Below are positions 33,988 to 46,110 of a DNA stretch of 64,000 nucleotides, in pieces. A model generated the notes under the pieces. The model was not told the origin of the DNA. It saw nothing but the letters and a program-made list of their open reading frames with translations, and did not search any database. The stretch is from Aegilops tauschii subsp. strangulata (taxonomy: Eukaryota; Streptophyta; Magnoliopsida; Poales; Poaceae). Position 1 is the stretch's first letter; each line of letters starts with the position of its first letter. The DNA is taken from contig NC_053035.3 of NCBI RefSeq assembly GCF_002575655.3, positions 90,607,322 to 90,671,321 of the forward strand, in the 5' to 3' direction. The position numbers and the translations under genes were made by a program.

Positions 33988-35562
33988 TGCTACCTCTTGA
34001 GCACTGCGTTGGTTTTCCCTTGAAGACGAAAGGGTGATGCAGCACAGTAGCGTAAGTATTTCCGTCAGTTTTTGAGAACCAAGGTATCAATCCAGTAGGA
34101 CGCTACGCGCCAGTCCCTCGCACCTACACAAAACAAATAAATCCTCGCAACCAACGCGATAAGGGGTTGTCAATCCCTACACAGTCACTTACGAGAGTGA
34201 GATCTGATAGATATGATAGGATAATATTTTTGGTATTTTTATGATAAAGATGCAAAGTAAAATAAAAGCAAAGGAAATAAATAAGTGTTGGAAGATTAAT
34301 ATGATGAAGATAGACCCGGGGGCCATAGGTTTCACTAGTGGCTTCTCTCAAGAGCATAAGTATTTTACGGTGGGTGAACAAATACTGTTGAGCAATTCAC
34401 AGAATTGAGCATAGTTATGAGAATATCTAGGTATGATCATGTATATAGGCATCACGTCTGAGACAAGTAGACCGACTCTTGCCTGCATCTACTACTATTA
34501 CTCCACACATCGACCGCTATCCAGCATGCATCTAGAGTATTAAGTTCATAAGAACAAAGTAACGCCTTAAGCAAGATGACATGATGTAGAGGGATAAATT
34601 CATGCAATATGATAAAAAAAAACCATCTTGTTATCCTCGATGGCAACAATACAATGCGTGCCATGCTGCCCCTATTGTCACTGGGAAAGGACACCGCAAG
34701 ATTGAACCCAAAGCTAAGCACTTCTCCCATTGAAAGAAAGATCAATCTAGTAGGCCAAACCAAACTGATAATTCGAACAGACTTGCAAAGATAACCAATC
34801 ATACATAAAAGAATTCAGAGAAGATTCAAATATTGTTCATAGATAAACTTGATCATAAACCCACAATTCATCGGTCTCAACAAACACACTGCAAAACAAG
34901 ATTACATCGAATAGATCTCCACGAGAGAGGGGGAAAACGTTGTATTGAGATCCAAAAAGAGAGAATAAGCCATCTAGCTAATAACTATGGACCCGAAGGT
35001 CTGAGGTAAACTACTCACACTTCATCGGAGAGGCTATGGTGTTGATGTAGAAGCCCTCCGTGATGGATGCCCCCTCCGGCGGAGCTCCGGAACAGGCCCC
35101 AAGATGGGATCCCGTGGGTACAGAAGGTTGCGGCGGTGGAATTAGGTTTTCGGCTTCGTATCTGATCGTTTGGGGGTACGTAGGTATATATAGGAGGAAG
35201 AAGTACGTCGGTGGAGCAACGTGGGGCCCATGAGGGTGGAGGGCGCGCCTGGGGGGGTAAGCGCGCCCCCCTACCTCGTGGCTTCCTGGAAGCTTCTCTT
35301 ACGTAGGGTCCAAGTCTCCTGGATCATGTTTGTTCCGAAAATCACGTTCCAGAAGGTTTCATTCCGTTTGGACTCCGTTTGATATTCTTTTTCAGCGAAA
35401 CTCTGAAATAGGCAAAAAACAGCAATTCTGGGCTGGGCCTCCGGTTAATAGGTTAGTCCCAAAAATAATATAAAAGTGGACAATAAAGCCCAATAATGTC
35501 CAAAACAGAAGATAATATAGCATGGAGCAATCAAAAATTATAGATACGTTGGAGTCGTATCA
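33988..35562 (-). repeat. 3' LTR of the 7.0-kb element
   Basis: On the minus strand it starts TGATACGACTCCAACG and ends GCTCAAGAGGTAGCA. The 5' half resembles the two solo LTRs at 23740 and 28078, and the 3' half differs. Confidence 0.94.
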
Positions 35563-35563
35563 A

Positions 35564-35577
35564 GCATCCCCAAGCTT
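35564..35577 (-). other. Polypurine tract of the 7.0-kb element
   Basis: On the minus strand AAGCTTGGGGATGC ends one base before the LTR. The same 14-mer occurs three more times inside the element (37586, 37641 and 38883). Confidence 0.8.
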
Positions 35578-38305
35578 AATTCCTGCTCGTCCTCGAGTAG
35601 GTAAATGATAAAAACAGAATTTTTGATGCGGAGTGCTACTAGGCATAATTTCAATGTAATTCTTCTTAATTGTCGTATGAATATTCAGATCCGAAAGATT
35701 CAAGATAAAAGTTCATATTGACATAAAAATAATAATACTTCAAGCATACTAACTAAGCAATTATGTCCTCTCAAAATAACATGGCCAAAGAAAGTTCATC
35801 CCTACAAATTCATATAGTTTAGTCATGCTCCATTTTCGTCACACAAGAATGCTCTCATCATGCATAACCCCGATGACAAGCCAACAATTGTTTCATACTT
35901 TAGTAATCTGAAACTTTTTCAACCTTCACGCAATACATGAGTGCGAGCCATGGACATAGCACTATGGGTGGAATAGAATATGATGATGGGGGTTATGTGG
36001 AGAAGACAAAAAAGGAGAAAGTCTCACATCAACGAGGCTAATCAATGAGCTATGGAGATGCCCATCGATTGATGTTAATGAAAGGAGTAGGGATTGCCAT
36101 GCAACGGATGCACTAGACCTATAAATGTATGAAAGCTCTACAAAAGAAACTAAGTGGGTGTGCATCCAACTTGCTTGCTCACGAAGACCTAGGGCACTTG
36201 AGGAGGCCCATTGTTGGAATATACAAGCCAAGTTCTATAATGAAAAATTCCCACTAGTATATGAAAGGACAAAACAATAGACTCTCTATCATGAAGATTA
36301 TGTTGCTACTTTGAAGCACAAGTGTGGAAAAAAGGATAGTAGCATTGCCCCTTTTTATTTCTTTTTTTGGGCCTTCCTTTTTTGGCCTTTCTCTTTTTTG
36401 GGGGACAATGCTCTATTAAATGATGATCAACACACTTCTATTTATTTACAACTCAATGATTACAACTCGATACTAGAACAAAGTATGACTCTATATGAAT
36501 GCCTCCGGCGGTGTACCGGGATATGCAATGAACCAAGAGTGACATGTATGAAAGAATTATGAATGGTGGCTTTGCCACAAATACTATGTCAACTATATGA
36601 TCATGCTAAGCAATATGACAATGATGAACATGCCATGATAAACGGAATGGTGGAAAGTTGCATGGCAATATATGTTGGAATGGATATGGAAAGGCCATAA
36701 TAGGTAGGTATGGTGGCTGTTTTGAGGAAGATATAAGGAGGTTTATGTGTGAAAGAGCGTATCATATCACGGAGTTTGGATGCACCGACGAAGTTTGCAC
36801 CAACTCTCAATGTGAGAAAGGGCAATGCACGGTACCGAAGAGGCTAGCAATGATGGAAAGGTGAGAGTGCGTATAATCCATGGACTCAACATTAGTCATA
36901 AAGAACTCACATACTTATTGCAAAAATCTACAATTCATCAAAAATCAAGCACTACGCGCATGCTCCTAGGGGGATAGATTGGTAGGAAAATACCATCGCT
37001 CGTCCCCGACCGCCACTCATAAGGAGGACAATCAAAGAACACCTCATGTTTCAAATTTGTTACATAACGTTTACCATACGTGCATGCTACGGGACTTGCA
37101 ACCTTCAACACAAGTATTTCTCAAATTCACAACTACTCAACTAGCACAACTTTAATATCACTACCTCCATATCTCAAAACAATCATCAAGCATCAAACTT
37201 CTCTTAGTATTCAACACAATCATAAGAAAGTTTTTACTAATATTGAATACCTAGCATATTAGGATTGTTTAAGCAAATTACCATGCTATTTAAGACTCTC
37301 AAAATAATCTAAGTGAAGCATGAGAGATCAATAGTTTCTATAAAACAAATCCACCACCGTGCTCTAAAAGATATAAGTGAAGTACTAGAGTATTCTAATA
37401 ATTTCCAAATCATGTGTGTCTCTCTCAAAAGGTGTGTACAGAAAGGATGATTGTGGAAAACTAAAAAGCAAAGACTCAAATCATACAAGATGCTCCAAGC
37501 AAAACACATATCATGTGGTGAATAAAAATATAGCTCCAAGTAAAGTTACCGATGGAAGTAGACGAAAGAGGGGATGCCTTCCGGGGCATCCCCAAGCTTT
37601 GGCTTTTTGGTGTCCTTAGATTATCTTGGGGGTGCCATGGGCATCCCCAAGCTTAGGCTCTTGCCACTCCTTGTTCCATAATCCATCAAATCTTTCACCC
37701 AAAACTTGAAAACTTCACAACACAGAACTTAACAGAAAATCTCGTGAGCTCCGTTAGCGAAAGAAAACAAAAGACCAGTTCAAGGTACTGTAATGAAGTC
37801 ATTCTTTATTTATATTGGTGTTAAACCTACTGTATTACAACTTCTCTATGGTTTACAAACACTTTTACTAGCCATAGATTCATCAAAATAAGCAAACAAC
37901 ACACGACAAACAGAATCTGTCAAAAACAGAACAGTCTGTACTAATCTGTAACTAACGCAAACTTCTGGAACTCCAAAAAATCAGCCAAAATAGGACGACC
38001 TAGAAAATTTGTTTATTGATCAGCAGCAATTGGAATCAATATTTTATCACGTTTTGGTGATTTTTAACAATTATTTTCGTGAACAGAAAGTTTCTGGAAA
38101 TTTCTGCAAGATCAAATAACTATCATCCAAGAAGATCCTATAGGTTTAACTTGGCACAAACACTAATTAAAACATAAAAACACATCTAACCAGAGTCTAG
38201 ATCAAATATTATTTGCTAAACAGCAAGGATAAATATTGGATTGTCTCCCAACAAGCGCTTTTTCTTTAAAGCCTTTTTAGCTAGGCATTGAGATTTCAAT
38301 GATGC
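35578..38305 (-). other. Noncoding interior of the 7.0-kb element
   Basis: No gene is seen on either strand. At 37570-37660 two small hairpins surround copies of the polypurine-like motif (GGGGATGCC/GGCATCCCC and CTTGGGGGTGCC/GGCATCCCCAAG). The rest is AT-rich and without signals I can name. Confidence 0.6.
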
Positions 38306-39136
38306 TCACATAAAAGACAAGAATTGAAGCACAAAGAGAGCATCATAAAACATGTGAAAAACACATCTAAGTCTAGCATACTTCCTATGCATAGGCATCT
38401 TATAGGCAAACAAATCAACGCAAGCAAAAACTAGCATATGCAAGGAAGCGGAAAGAAACAATAGCAATCTCAACATAACGAGAGGTAATTTGGTAACATG
38501 AAAATTTCTATAACTATATTTTCCTCTCTCATAATAATTACATGTAGGATCATAAGAAAATTCAACAATATAGCTATCACATAACATATTCTCAACACGA
38601 TCCACATGCATGCGAAGTTGACACTCTTCCAAAATAGTGGGATTATCATTAACTAAAGTCATGACCTCTCCAAGCCCACTTTTATAAAAAAAATCATAAG
38701 ATTGAATATTATCCAAATATTTGGGATCTAAAGTTGACACTCTTCCAAACCCACTTCCAATATTATTGCAAACATTATTATCAATCTTATATTCATCAAG
38801 GGGCTTAAATAAATTTTCAAGATCATAAGAAGAATCTCCCCAATCATGATCATTGCAACAAGTAGTGGACATAGAAAAACTAGCATCCCCAAGCTTAGGG
38901 TTTTGCATATTATTAGCATAATTTACATCAATAGAATTTATAATAAAATCATTGCAATCATGCTTTTTATTCAAAGATCTATCATGAATCACTTCATAAA
39001 GCACTTCATCACAATTTTCAGATTCACGGATTTCAAGCAAAACCTTATAAAGATAATCTAGTGCATCCAAATCACTAGGAATTGGTTCATCATAATTGGA
39101 TCTCTTAAAAAGATTGGCAAGCGGATGAGGTTCCAT
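38306..39136 (-). CDS. Orphan ORF of the 7.0-kb element, 276 residues, unknown function
   Basis: An uninterrupted frame starts with ATG at 39136, 225 bp behind the primer binding site, where gag would be. The protein starts MEPHPLANLFKRSNYDEPIP. It has an acidic, asparagine-rich middle and no zinc knuckle, DTG or DDE motif. The last 65 residues are different: basic FHVTKLP, a hydrophobic stretch at residues 217-244, and a second hydrophobic stretch at the C-terminus (ALFVLQFLSFM). I remember similar ORFs from other wheat elements of this kind but know no function. It may be membrane-associated, or Gag-like without sequence similarity. That it is still open after ~3% LTR divergence is notable but not proof of selection. 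Confidence 0.6.
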   Translation of the reverse strand: MEPHPLANLFKRSNYDEPIPSDLDALDYLYKVLLEIRESENCDEVLYEVIHDRSLNKKHDCNDFIINSIDVNYANNMQNPKLGDASFSMSTTCCNDHDWGDSSYDLENLFKPLDEYKIDNNVCNNIGSGFGRVSTLDPKYLDNIQSYDFFYKSGLGEVMTLVNDNPTILEECQLRMHVDRVENMLCDSYIVEFSYDPTCNYYERGKYSYRNFHVTKLPLVMLRLLLFLSASLHMLVFACVDLFAYKMPMHRKYARLRCVFHMFYDALFVLQFLSFM

Positions 39137-39360
39137 AGATATTAGGTTCTCCTGTTTAGGAATAAATACTCAACTATTTCAACCAAACGAGCAAACGAGC
39201 CAAGACATCAAGGCAAACGAAAAGACGAACGGAAGAAGGGCGAATAAAACGGCAAGGGTGAAGTGGGGGAGAGGAAAACGAGAGGCAAATGTCAAATAAT
39301 GTAATGCGGGAGATAAGGGTTTGTGATGGGTACTTGGTATGTTGACTTTTGCGTAGATCT

Positions 39361-39377
39361 CCCCGACAACGGCGCCA
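39361..39377 (-). other. Primer binding site of the 7.0-kb element
   Basis: The plus strand reads CCCCGACAACGGCGCCA. This equals the 3' end of plant tRNA-Asp (CCCCGGCAACGGCGCCA) with one mismatch, so the minus-strand RNA can pair with that tRNA. It lies 11 bp from the LTR. Confidence 0.88.
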
Positions 39378-39388
39378 GAAATCCTTCT

Positions 39389-40973
39389 TGCTACCTCTTG
39401 AGCACTGCGTTGGTTTTCCCTTGAAGAGGAAAGGGTGATGCAGCACAGTAGCGTAAGTATTTCCCTCAGTTTTTGAGAACCAAGGTATCAATCCAGTAGG
39501 AGGCTACGCGCCAGTCACTCGCACCTACACAAAACAAATAAATCCTCGCAACCAACGGGATAATGGGTTGTCAATCCCTACACGGTCACTTACGAGAGTG
39601 AGATCTGATAGATATGATAGGATAATATTTTTGGTATTTTTATGATAAAGATGCAAAGTAAAATAAAAGCAAAGTAAAAATCAAAGGAAATAAATAAGTG
39701 TTGGAAGATTAATATGATGAAGATAGACCCGGGGGCCATAGGTTTCACTAGTGGCTTCTCTCAAGAGCATAAGTATTTTACGGTGGGTGAACAAATTATT
39801 GTTGAGCAATTGACAGAATTGAGCATACTTATGAGAATATCTAGGTATGATCATGTATATAGGCATCACGTCCGAGACAAGTAGACCGACTCCTGCCTGC
39901 ATCTACTACTATTACTCCACACATCGACCGCTATCCAGCATGCATCTAGAGTATTAAGTTCATAAGAACAGAGTAATGCCTTAAGCAAGATGACATGATG
40001 TAGAGGGATAAATTCATGCAATATGATAAAAACCCCATCTTGTTATCCTCGATGGCAACAATCCAATACGTGCCTTGCTGCCCCTACTGTCACTAATAAA
40101 GGACACCGCAAGATTGAACCCAAAGCTAAGCACTTCTCCCATTGCAAGAAAGATCAATCTAGTAGGCCAAACCAAACTGATATTTCGAAGAGACTTGCAA
40201 AGATAACCAATCATACATAAAAGAATTCAGAGAAGATTCAAATATTGTTCATAGATAAACTTGATCATAAACCCACAATTCATCGGTCTCAACAAACACA
40301 CCGCAAAAGAAGATTACATCGAATAGATCTCCACGAGAGAGGGGGAAAACGTTGTATTGAGATCCAAAAAGAGAGAAGAAGCCATCTAGCTAATAACTAT
40401 GGACCCGAAGGTCTGAGGTAAACTACTCACACTTCATCGGAGAGGCTATGGTGTTGATGTAGAAGCCCTCCGTGATGGATGCCCCCTCCGACGGAGCTCC
40501 GAAACAGGCCCCAAGATGGGATCTCGTGGGTACAGAAGGTTGCGGCGGTGGAATTAGGTTTTTGGCTTCGTATCTTATCGTTTGGGGGTACGTAGGTATA
40601 TATAGGAGGAAGAAGTACGTCGGTGGAGCAACGTGGGGCCCATGAGGGTGGAGGGCGCGCCTGGGGGGTTGGCGCGCCCCCCTACCTCGTGGATTCCTGG
40701 AAGCTTCTCTTACGTAGGGTCCAAGTCTCCTGGATCATGTTCGTTTCGAAAATCACGTTCCCGAAGGTTTCATTCTGTTTGGACTCCGTTTGATATTCTT
40801 TTTCTGCGAAACTCTGAAATAGGCAAGAAACAGCAATTCTGGGCTGGGCCTCCGGTTAATAGGTTAGTCCCAAAAATAATATAAAAGTGGATAATAAAGC
40901 CCAATAATGTCCAAAACAGACGATAATATAGCATGGAGCAATCAAATAATATAGATACGTTGGAGACGTCTCA
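39389..40973 (-). repeat. 5' LTR of the 7.0-kb element
   Basis: This is the 1585-bp partner of 33988-35562, with about 3% substitutions by eye plus a ~11-bp indel. The minus-strand start TGAGACGTCTCCAACG has a changed third base compared with the other LTR. Confidence 0.94.
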
Positions 40974-40978
40974 CAAGC

Positions 40979-41160
40979 CACGCCACGGCAACGGCGCCAC
41001 ACATCCGGCGGGAGCAGGCGAACATGCGGGCCGCACTCACAGTGGCAAGGGAGCTGCTGCGGTGCCGATTGATGGAGAGCGGCCGGGATGCGCTGCTAGA
41101 ACGCGTTGCCGAGCTGCTGGACGCAGCGGCCACGGGAGCGCCGCCCTTCTGCTATTAGCT
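40979..41160 (+). pseudogene. gag of the 14.2-kb element, continued
   Basis: After the insertion the Gag frame reads IRREQANMRAALTVARELL and GRDALLERVAELLDAAATGA and stops at about 41158. This helical, charged segment is typical for the N-terminal half of Gag in grass Tat elements. A longer open frame in a neighbouring register (40933-41742) covers the next part (PRMMDQEYTPEDDPGSLLGL), so a frameshift separates the two. Confidence 0.6.
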
Positions 41161-42632
41161 CACGCCTTAGGCGGCGGCTGGGTCCCACGGCGGGCCTCGC
41201 CGCGCCCGCGTGCTCCCGGGCGCACCCGGGGGCCTCGTCGACATCAACACGATCCGCAGTGGAGGGCGGGCACGAGCGTTGCCGCATACGGCCCCATCGG
41301 AGCACTGCCCTGCCATCCTCAGGACAGCATGATAGGCCGGGCAACATGGAGCGTGGGGCACTTCGGCGAGGTCTTCGGGGCAGCGGCCTCGGAGGCCTAT
41401 GTGCCCCGCATGATGGACCAGGAGTACACGCCGGAGGACGACCCTGGCTCGCTCCTCGGGCTAGGTTGGGAGGAGGAGGCGTTAGGAGCTGAAGCCTTCC
41501 AGGAGCCGCCGGAGAGCCCCACCAACCACGCCGTCGACAATAGATACAGGGTACCACTAATCCCTCAGGGGCAAGCTTACGCTAACCATGAGTCGCAGGG
41601 GGATCATGTCACCACAGCGGCTGGCGGCCCCAGCTCGGCGGCCTCCCTTCCGCCAGGGGGATCGCGCTGGGGGCTGCAGGAGAGGGGTCGGGAGCCAGAT
41701 CCCTCACCGCATCGCACGGAGCAAGGCGCCCCCTGGAGGTAGGCCCTCTGCTGGGGAGGTGCTGAAAAGCCTACCCCCGGCAGAGGACCCGTGGTCGCCG
41801 AGGGCGCCGCTAGCGTCCCCTTTGCCCCTTTGGTGGCGTCCTAGTTTCCGGTCGCCCCCAACGGTGGCCGAGGGAGGCGCAAGGCGGGGCCCTCGTCTGG
41901 CGATATGAAGTAAGGCTCATGCCTGTGAAGATCGCCGCCCGTGACACTCTCACGTAATAATGAGTGGGGCTGTACATGCCCCAGAGTCTCAGGAGTGCCG
42001 CCCTCGGGCCTCGGGGGCTCCCTCCCACGTCCTAGTGGCAGCACTTAGCTCTGCGCTGGTGAGAAGACTTGAAGACCAGAAGACTAGACTAGGCGCCGAA
42101 CGCGGCCATTTGCTTTGGATCTCTTTTTCTGTAGCCTTGCCTTCTGGATTTGGATTTAAGTTGAAGTTGGATTTTCATTAATGCGCGCGGGGGGTGCCTT
42201 TTCTCGTTCGAGCGATTTATTGCTTTCCGGTTCTTGCCTTACCCTGGACCTTACGACCGCTGGACCCCCCCCCCCTCGCGGGCTCCTCGCGAGCGGGGCT
42301 GGGCGTAGCATATGCGCCACGTGCGTCGGCACCACGATCGGCGCCGGATTCTCGCGAAGCCCTCTCGGGCGAGCCAGCAGACTCTTCAGGAGTTCCTCAG
42401 GAGCTCACGATATCACAATCAATCACGGGGGCTTACCCGGCTAAGGTAAGCTGCAACGGCAAACTTGCCGCCGGACCCACGGATTTCGAAGGTGCATACT
42501 CGGCTTGACATAAAGGAATAAAGACAGCGGTTTGTTTACACGAGGGGCTCCCCCTCTCAAAATGCTCTTACAGTCTTCAGGGGTCGTGCCCGACTTTTTG
42601 TATATAGGATAAAACAGTAGGGGAACATGGGA
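41161..42632 (+). other. Remains of gag and deletion junction, 14.2-kb element
   Basis: Up to about 41750 an acidic, proline-rich frame continues. After that comes noncoding, GC-rich DNA. Protease, reverse transcriptase, RNase H and integrase, which should lie here, are absent, so pol was deleted. A short C-run is at about 42266-42276. Confidence 0.6.
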
Positions 42633-45600
42633 TCAGCCGGATATGTCGCTTGCCGCATCGCCTTCGGATGCGTCGCTCGCATCGTCGTCACCTTCGCCGG
42701 CATCATCGTCACCTACGACGGCGCCTCCATCACCGTCATTGACCACGTCACCTTCGTCTACCGCGACCACCACCACGTCATCTTCGGAAGCGAAGGCCCT
42801 GACCAGCGCATCCACGTTGTCCTCCACCCACCGCGCCAGGTCACCCCGGATGGCCTGCGGTACGGGGGCAATGGTGGCGTTGAAGTCGAAGTCGGGGAAG
42901 GTGTTCCGAAGATGGCTGAAGACATGGGAGAACGCATGCCCCGGCTCCTCTCTTCCACGAGCTGGCGAGCTCTATCAGACCGGGCTTCCAAGCGCGTCAC
43001 CACATCGGCAAAGAAGCGCAGGTGACTGGTGTAGTCATCCGAGTGGGGATGCGGTGCATTCTCATCACAGACGTGGCCCAGCGCCGCGTTGGCCCTGACC
43101 CTGAGGTCCTGGAGCATGGGGGCGTGCTCGCACTCCAATGTCCGCCGTTGAAGCACTTCCTCCCTGTTTTGTCTCGCGGCGGCCTCGGCATCATCAACCT
43201 GTTTCTGAAGAGAGAGCAGCTCGGCGTGGGTGGAAGCCAACTCTGCCTGTGCTGTAACCAGGGCGGCCACTGTGGCCTCTTCGCGCCTCTCTACCTCAGC
43301 CAGCCTGGGCCTAAGGGCAGCGGCCCTACCTGCAGCTTCCGTCTCCGCAGGCTGCAACTTCAGATCATGCCAACCCTCAAGACCGGCGCAAACCTCGGCC
43401 ACCCGGCGATCGACCTCCTCCTGAGCTTTGGCCTCGCGTGCGCCAACGGCATCTTCCGCTTGGGCAACTTGGCGCTCCCTCGTCTCCAGCCGCTCAAGCT
43501 CGAGGCTACGCTCCACGGCTTCCAGATCCAACGCCTCCTCGCGCCTCCGGACCTCTTCTTCCTCGGTGGGCATCCCCCTCAGCGACGCAAGGGCGGCTTT
43601 ACGCGCCTCCACCTGCTGCTCCAGGGACGCACTCCAGGCCTGGAGCTCCCACGCGCGCTTCTCCGCAGCCTCGCAATGACGGTCAGCCTCGCGAGCCTCC
43701 TCCAGAGCTCCAGAGCAAGCCTCACGAGAGACCTCGAGGGACACCTCGGCCTTCGAGTTGTCGAGATCGCGCTGATAGTGGCCAAGGTTGATGGCCACCT
43801 TCAGCTTACGCCGTTCCTCCACCAGCCGAAGACCCTCAGCCTTGAGGCGCGCGTCGATGTCCGCAAGTTCACCGCCAAGTCGGTTCATCGCGCTCATCGC
43901 CTCTTGGAAGAGCTCGTGGCGAACGATGCTTCGTTCGCGCTCAAACTCAAGCGCACGACCCACCTCGTCCTCCACCTCGAGGGCTGCAGGCAGGGCGTAA
44001 AGCGGCGCACCAGCTCTCAGCAGGGGGCTGGGGGCTGGTGCTGCTCCAGGCGCTAGCCAAGCCTCACGAGGGGCCCTAGCTAGTCAGGGCCCGCTGCTTG
44101 AAGAGGAACCGAAGATTGAAGCCAACCAGCTGCTGTCCATGACTAGAGGAGGGGTCCTGGGCACGCCCGCCAAGCTCCACGCCAGGCCATGGGGGAGGGA
44201 CGACGAGGCCGCAGGTTCAATGCGCCATGGAGGCAAGCACGCCTCTCCAACCAACCCTTCTCCAGGGACAACATGCAGACTCGGAGCGCTCAAGGCCAGC
44301 GGGGGAGTCGAGGAAAGAGGGGGCTGCTTCTCGGGGGACACAGCGGCCTTGACGGAAGGGACCCTGAAGAACTAACGTCAGGAAGGGAAGCAGCACTCAA
44401 GAAGTCAAACAGGTACAGTACTTACTCGTTGACGGCGATGTACTTCCTCCGCTTCAACGGCCCTAAGATACCGCTGCTGCTCAGGGATCCTTTCCTCTTG
44501 CGGAGCTCCTCGAAGTTCATGCAAAGCCGACCGAAGCGATGGACGTCGCGGCAGATGCGGGGCGAGACCGGGGAAGCGCTCGAAGGGACGGCTTCGGGGG
44601 CGCTGAGCTGAGAAGAGCAGTCGGGCGCTGTCTGACCGCAACCCCCCGAGGCCTCCGGAGCTTCGGCCTCGGGAGCCACGAGCTGCGTCGCCTCCGCAAC
44701 CGACGCCCCAGGGGAGGAATCATATGCACCTCAGCACTCAGGCCACCAGCCTCCGTCCGAGCTCGCCCCCCTGCACCCACACTTGGGTCGAGCTCGGCAA
44801 TGGCGGCGAAGAAGGGAACCACGTCGACGGGGTTCTCGCGGGGCCCCACCAGGCCGTTCGGGCGCAGCCCCAGCTCATCAAAGGAAGGCATGCTCTCTAC
44901 AAATTCAGCCTTGTTCGTGCAGCGGTACAACAGACAGCTCTTCCCAGGCATGTCGTCCGGCGAAGGGACACCCGTCAGGACCTCGAGCACTGTTTGTCGC
45001 GTCTCAAGAGGGAGCCCGGACTCCTGAAGCCTCATATGGTCCTGACTGCTGAGCAAAGCCCACATCGGGCGGGAATGACGCTGAAGCGGAGTGACTCGGC
45101 GCCTGACGAACTCCTTCACCACCATAGGCGCAGTCACGCCGCGGTCCTTCAACCTCCTCAGCATGAGCCAGACGGGGACAAGACAGGAGCTCGCGAGCCC
45201 CTCGTGGCCCCAACCGGAGTTGGGAACGGCAGGTGCTGACGGCGAATGGAGCAGAGGGCTGAGCACCCCAGCGTCGACAAATACCCACCGTGTCCGAAAC
45301 TCGCTCGTGGATGGAGGAAGCTCGAAGTCGATCCCCGCGCCTGCCGTCGTAGCCACAGCCTGGAAGCTCATGCACCCCGAGCTTTGCCGAGGATCCATCA
45401 GATGCAACGAGAAGAAATGACGGAGAAGGGCCACGGAAGGGGCAATGCCCACCATGGCTTCACACACAAAGGCGAAGACAGCGAGGAGAGTCACAGATTG
45501 GGGGGTCGAGATGCAGCATGTGGATCTGGTAATGTTCAAGCACCGCATTGAAGAAGGCGGAGAAAGGGGGAATTAGGCCGGCCCAGAGGGCATCAATGAA

Positions 45601-45819
45601 GATTGGGACCTCGGTGGCCGCCCGGTCAATGAGAGCACGAGACGCAGGCCAAGCCACCCTCTTCCCCCACTCGTTGAAGCTGGTGGCAAGCATAGGACGC
45701 ACCTTGCCCATGGCCTCATCGTTGAGCACCAGCGATCGGCCAACTGTGGGCTCGACGGCGGGAGGCGCACTTGGCGAAGACAGGGGCTTCTTCCCCTTGT
45801 CTTCTTGTTTCGGCGCCAT
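42633..45819 (-). pseudogene. Antisense extra ORF of the 14.2-kb element (gypsy-type 'transposase' family)
   Basis: On the strand opposite to gag, a long gene starts MAPKQEDKGKKPLSSPS at 45819. Its N-terminal domain (IDALWAGLIPPFSAFFNAVL, then after a frameshift FVCEAMVGIAPSVALLRHFF) is the family Pfam calls 'putative gypsy type transposase' (PF04195), as I remember it. Further frames give SAEVHMIPPL and, at 43975-42770, a long coiled coil (EEEEVRRREEALDLEAVERS). The end is acidic (DDDASDASEGDAASDISG, stop at 42633). Several frameshifts break it. Tat-lineage elements are known to carry antisense ORFs between pol and the 3' LTR. Plus-strand frames here, up to 344 residues, are shadows. Confidence 0.75.
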
Positions 45820-46089
45820 GGCGATGAAGCGGGCACAACACAGGCCGGATTGGAGAGGAGGAGCAGAGTCTCGGGGAAGCAGAGGAATTGGGGAAGTAAG
45901 GCGTGGACGATGGAAGAATAACTGTGTAGGAAGCGGGGCCGCATAGCCAGGCGGACTCCAAGGCAGCATGGGGAAGCGGAGACGCCCACGTCCAATCAAC
46001 CGCCACGCGTCGACCGAGGCCGCAGGCTTTTGGGGCGCGCGGCGCTCCACAATTGACCTTTGGCTTCGCCTCGAAGCCAAGCCCGAGCG

Positions 46090-46110
46090 CGCCTTGGGCC
46101 CGGGGGCTAC
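46090..46110 (+). other. Polypurine tract region of the 14.2-kb element
   Basis: GCCTTGGGCCCGGGGGCTAC stands immediately before the 3' LTR. It is G-rich but not purely purine; similar tracts are usual for Tat elements. Confidence 0.6.

Larger units (their letters stand above)
33988..40973 (-). mobile_element. Complete 7.0-kb pol-less LTR retrotransposon, antisense
   Basis: The element is flanked by CAAGC (33983-33987 and 40974-40978). LTRs are at 33988-35562 and 39389-40973. Primer binding site and polypurine tract place its sense strand on minus. The internal domain (3.8 kb) has no protease, reverse transcriptase or integrase, only a 276-residue ORF. It must have moved with enzymes from another element. 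Confidence 0.95.

Noticed and set aside
43022..44056. Plus-strand frame of 344 residues
   Set aside because: It is the mirror of the antisense coiled-coil ORF at 42758-43975, whose composition and continuity with neighbouring frames make sense.
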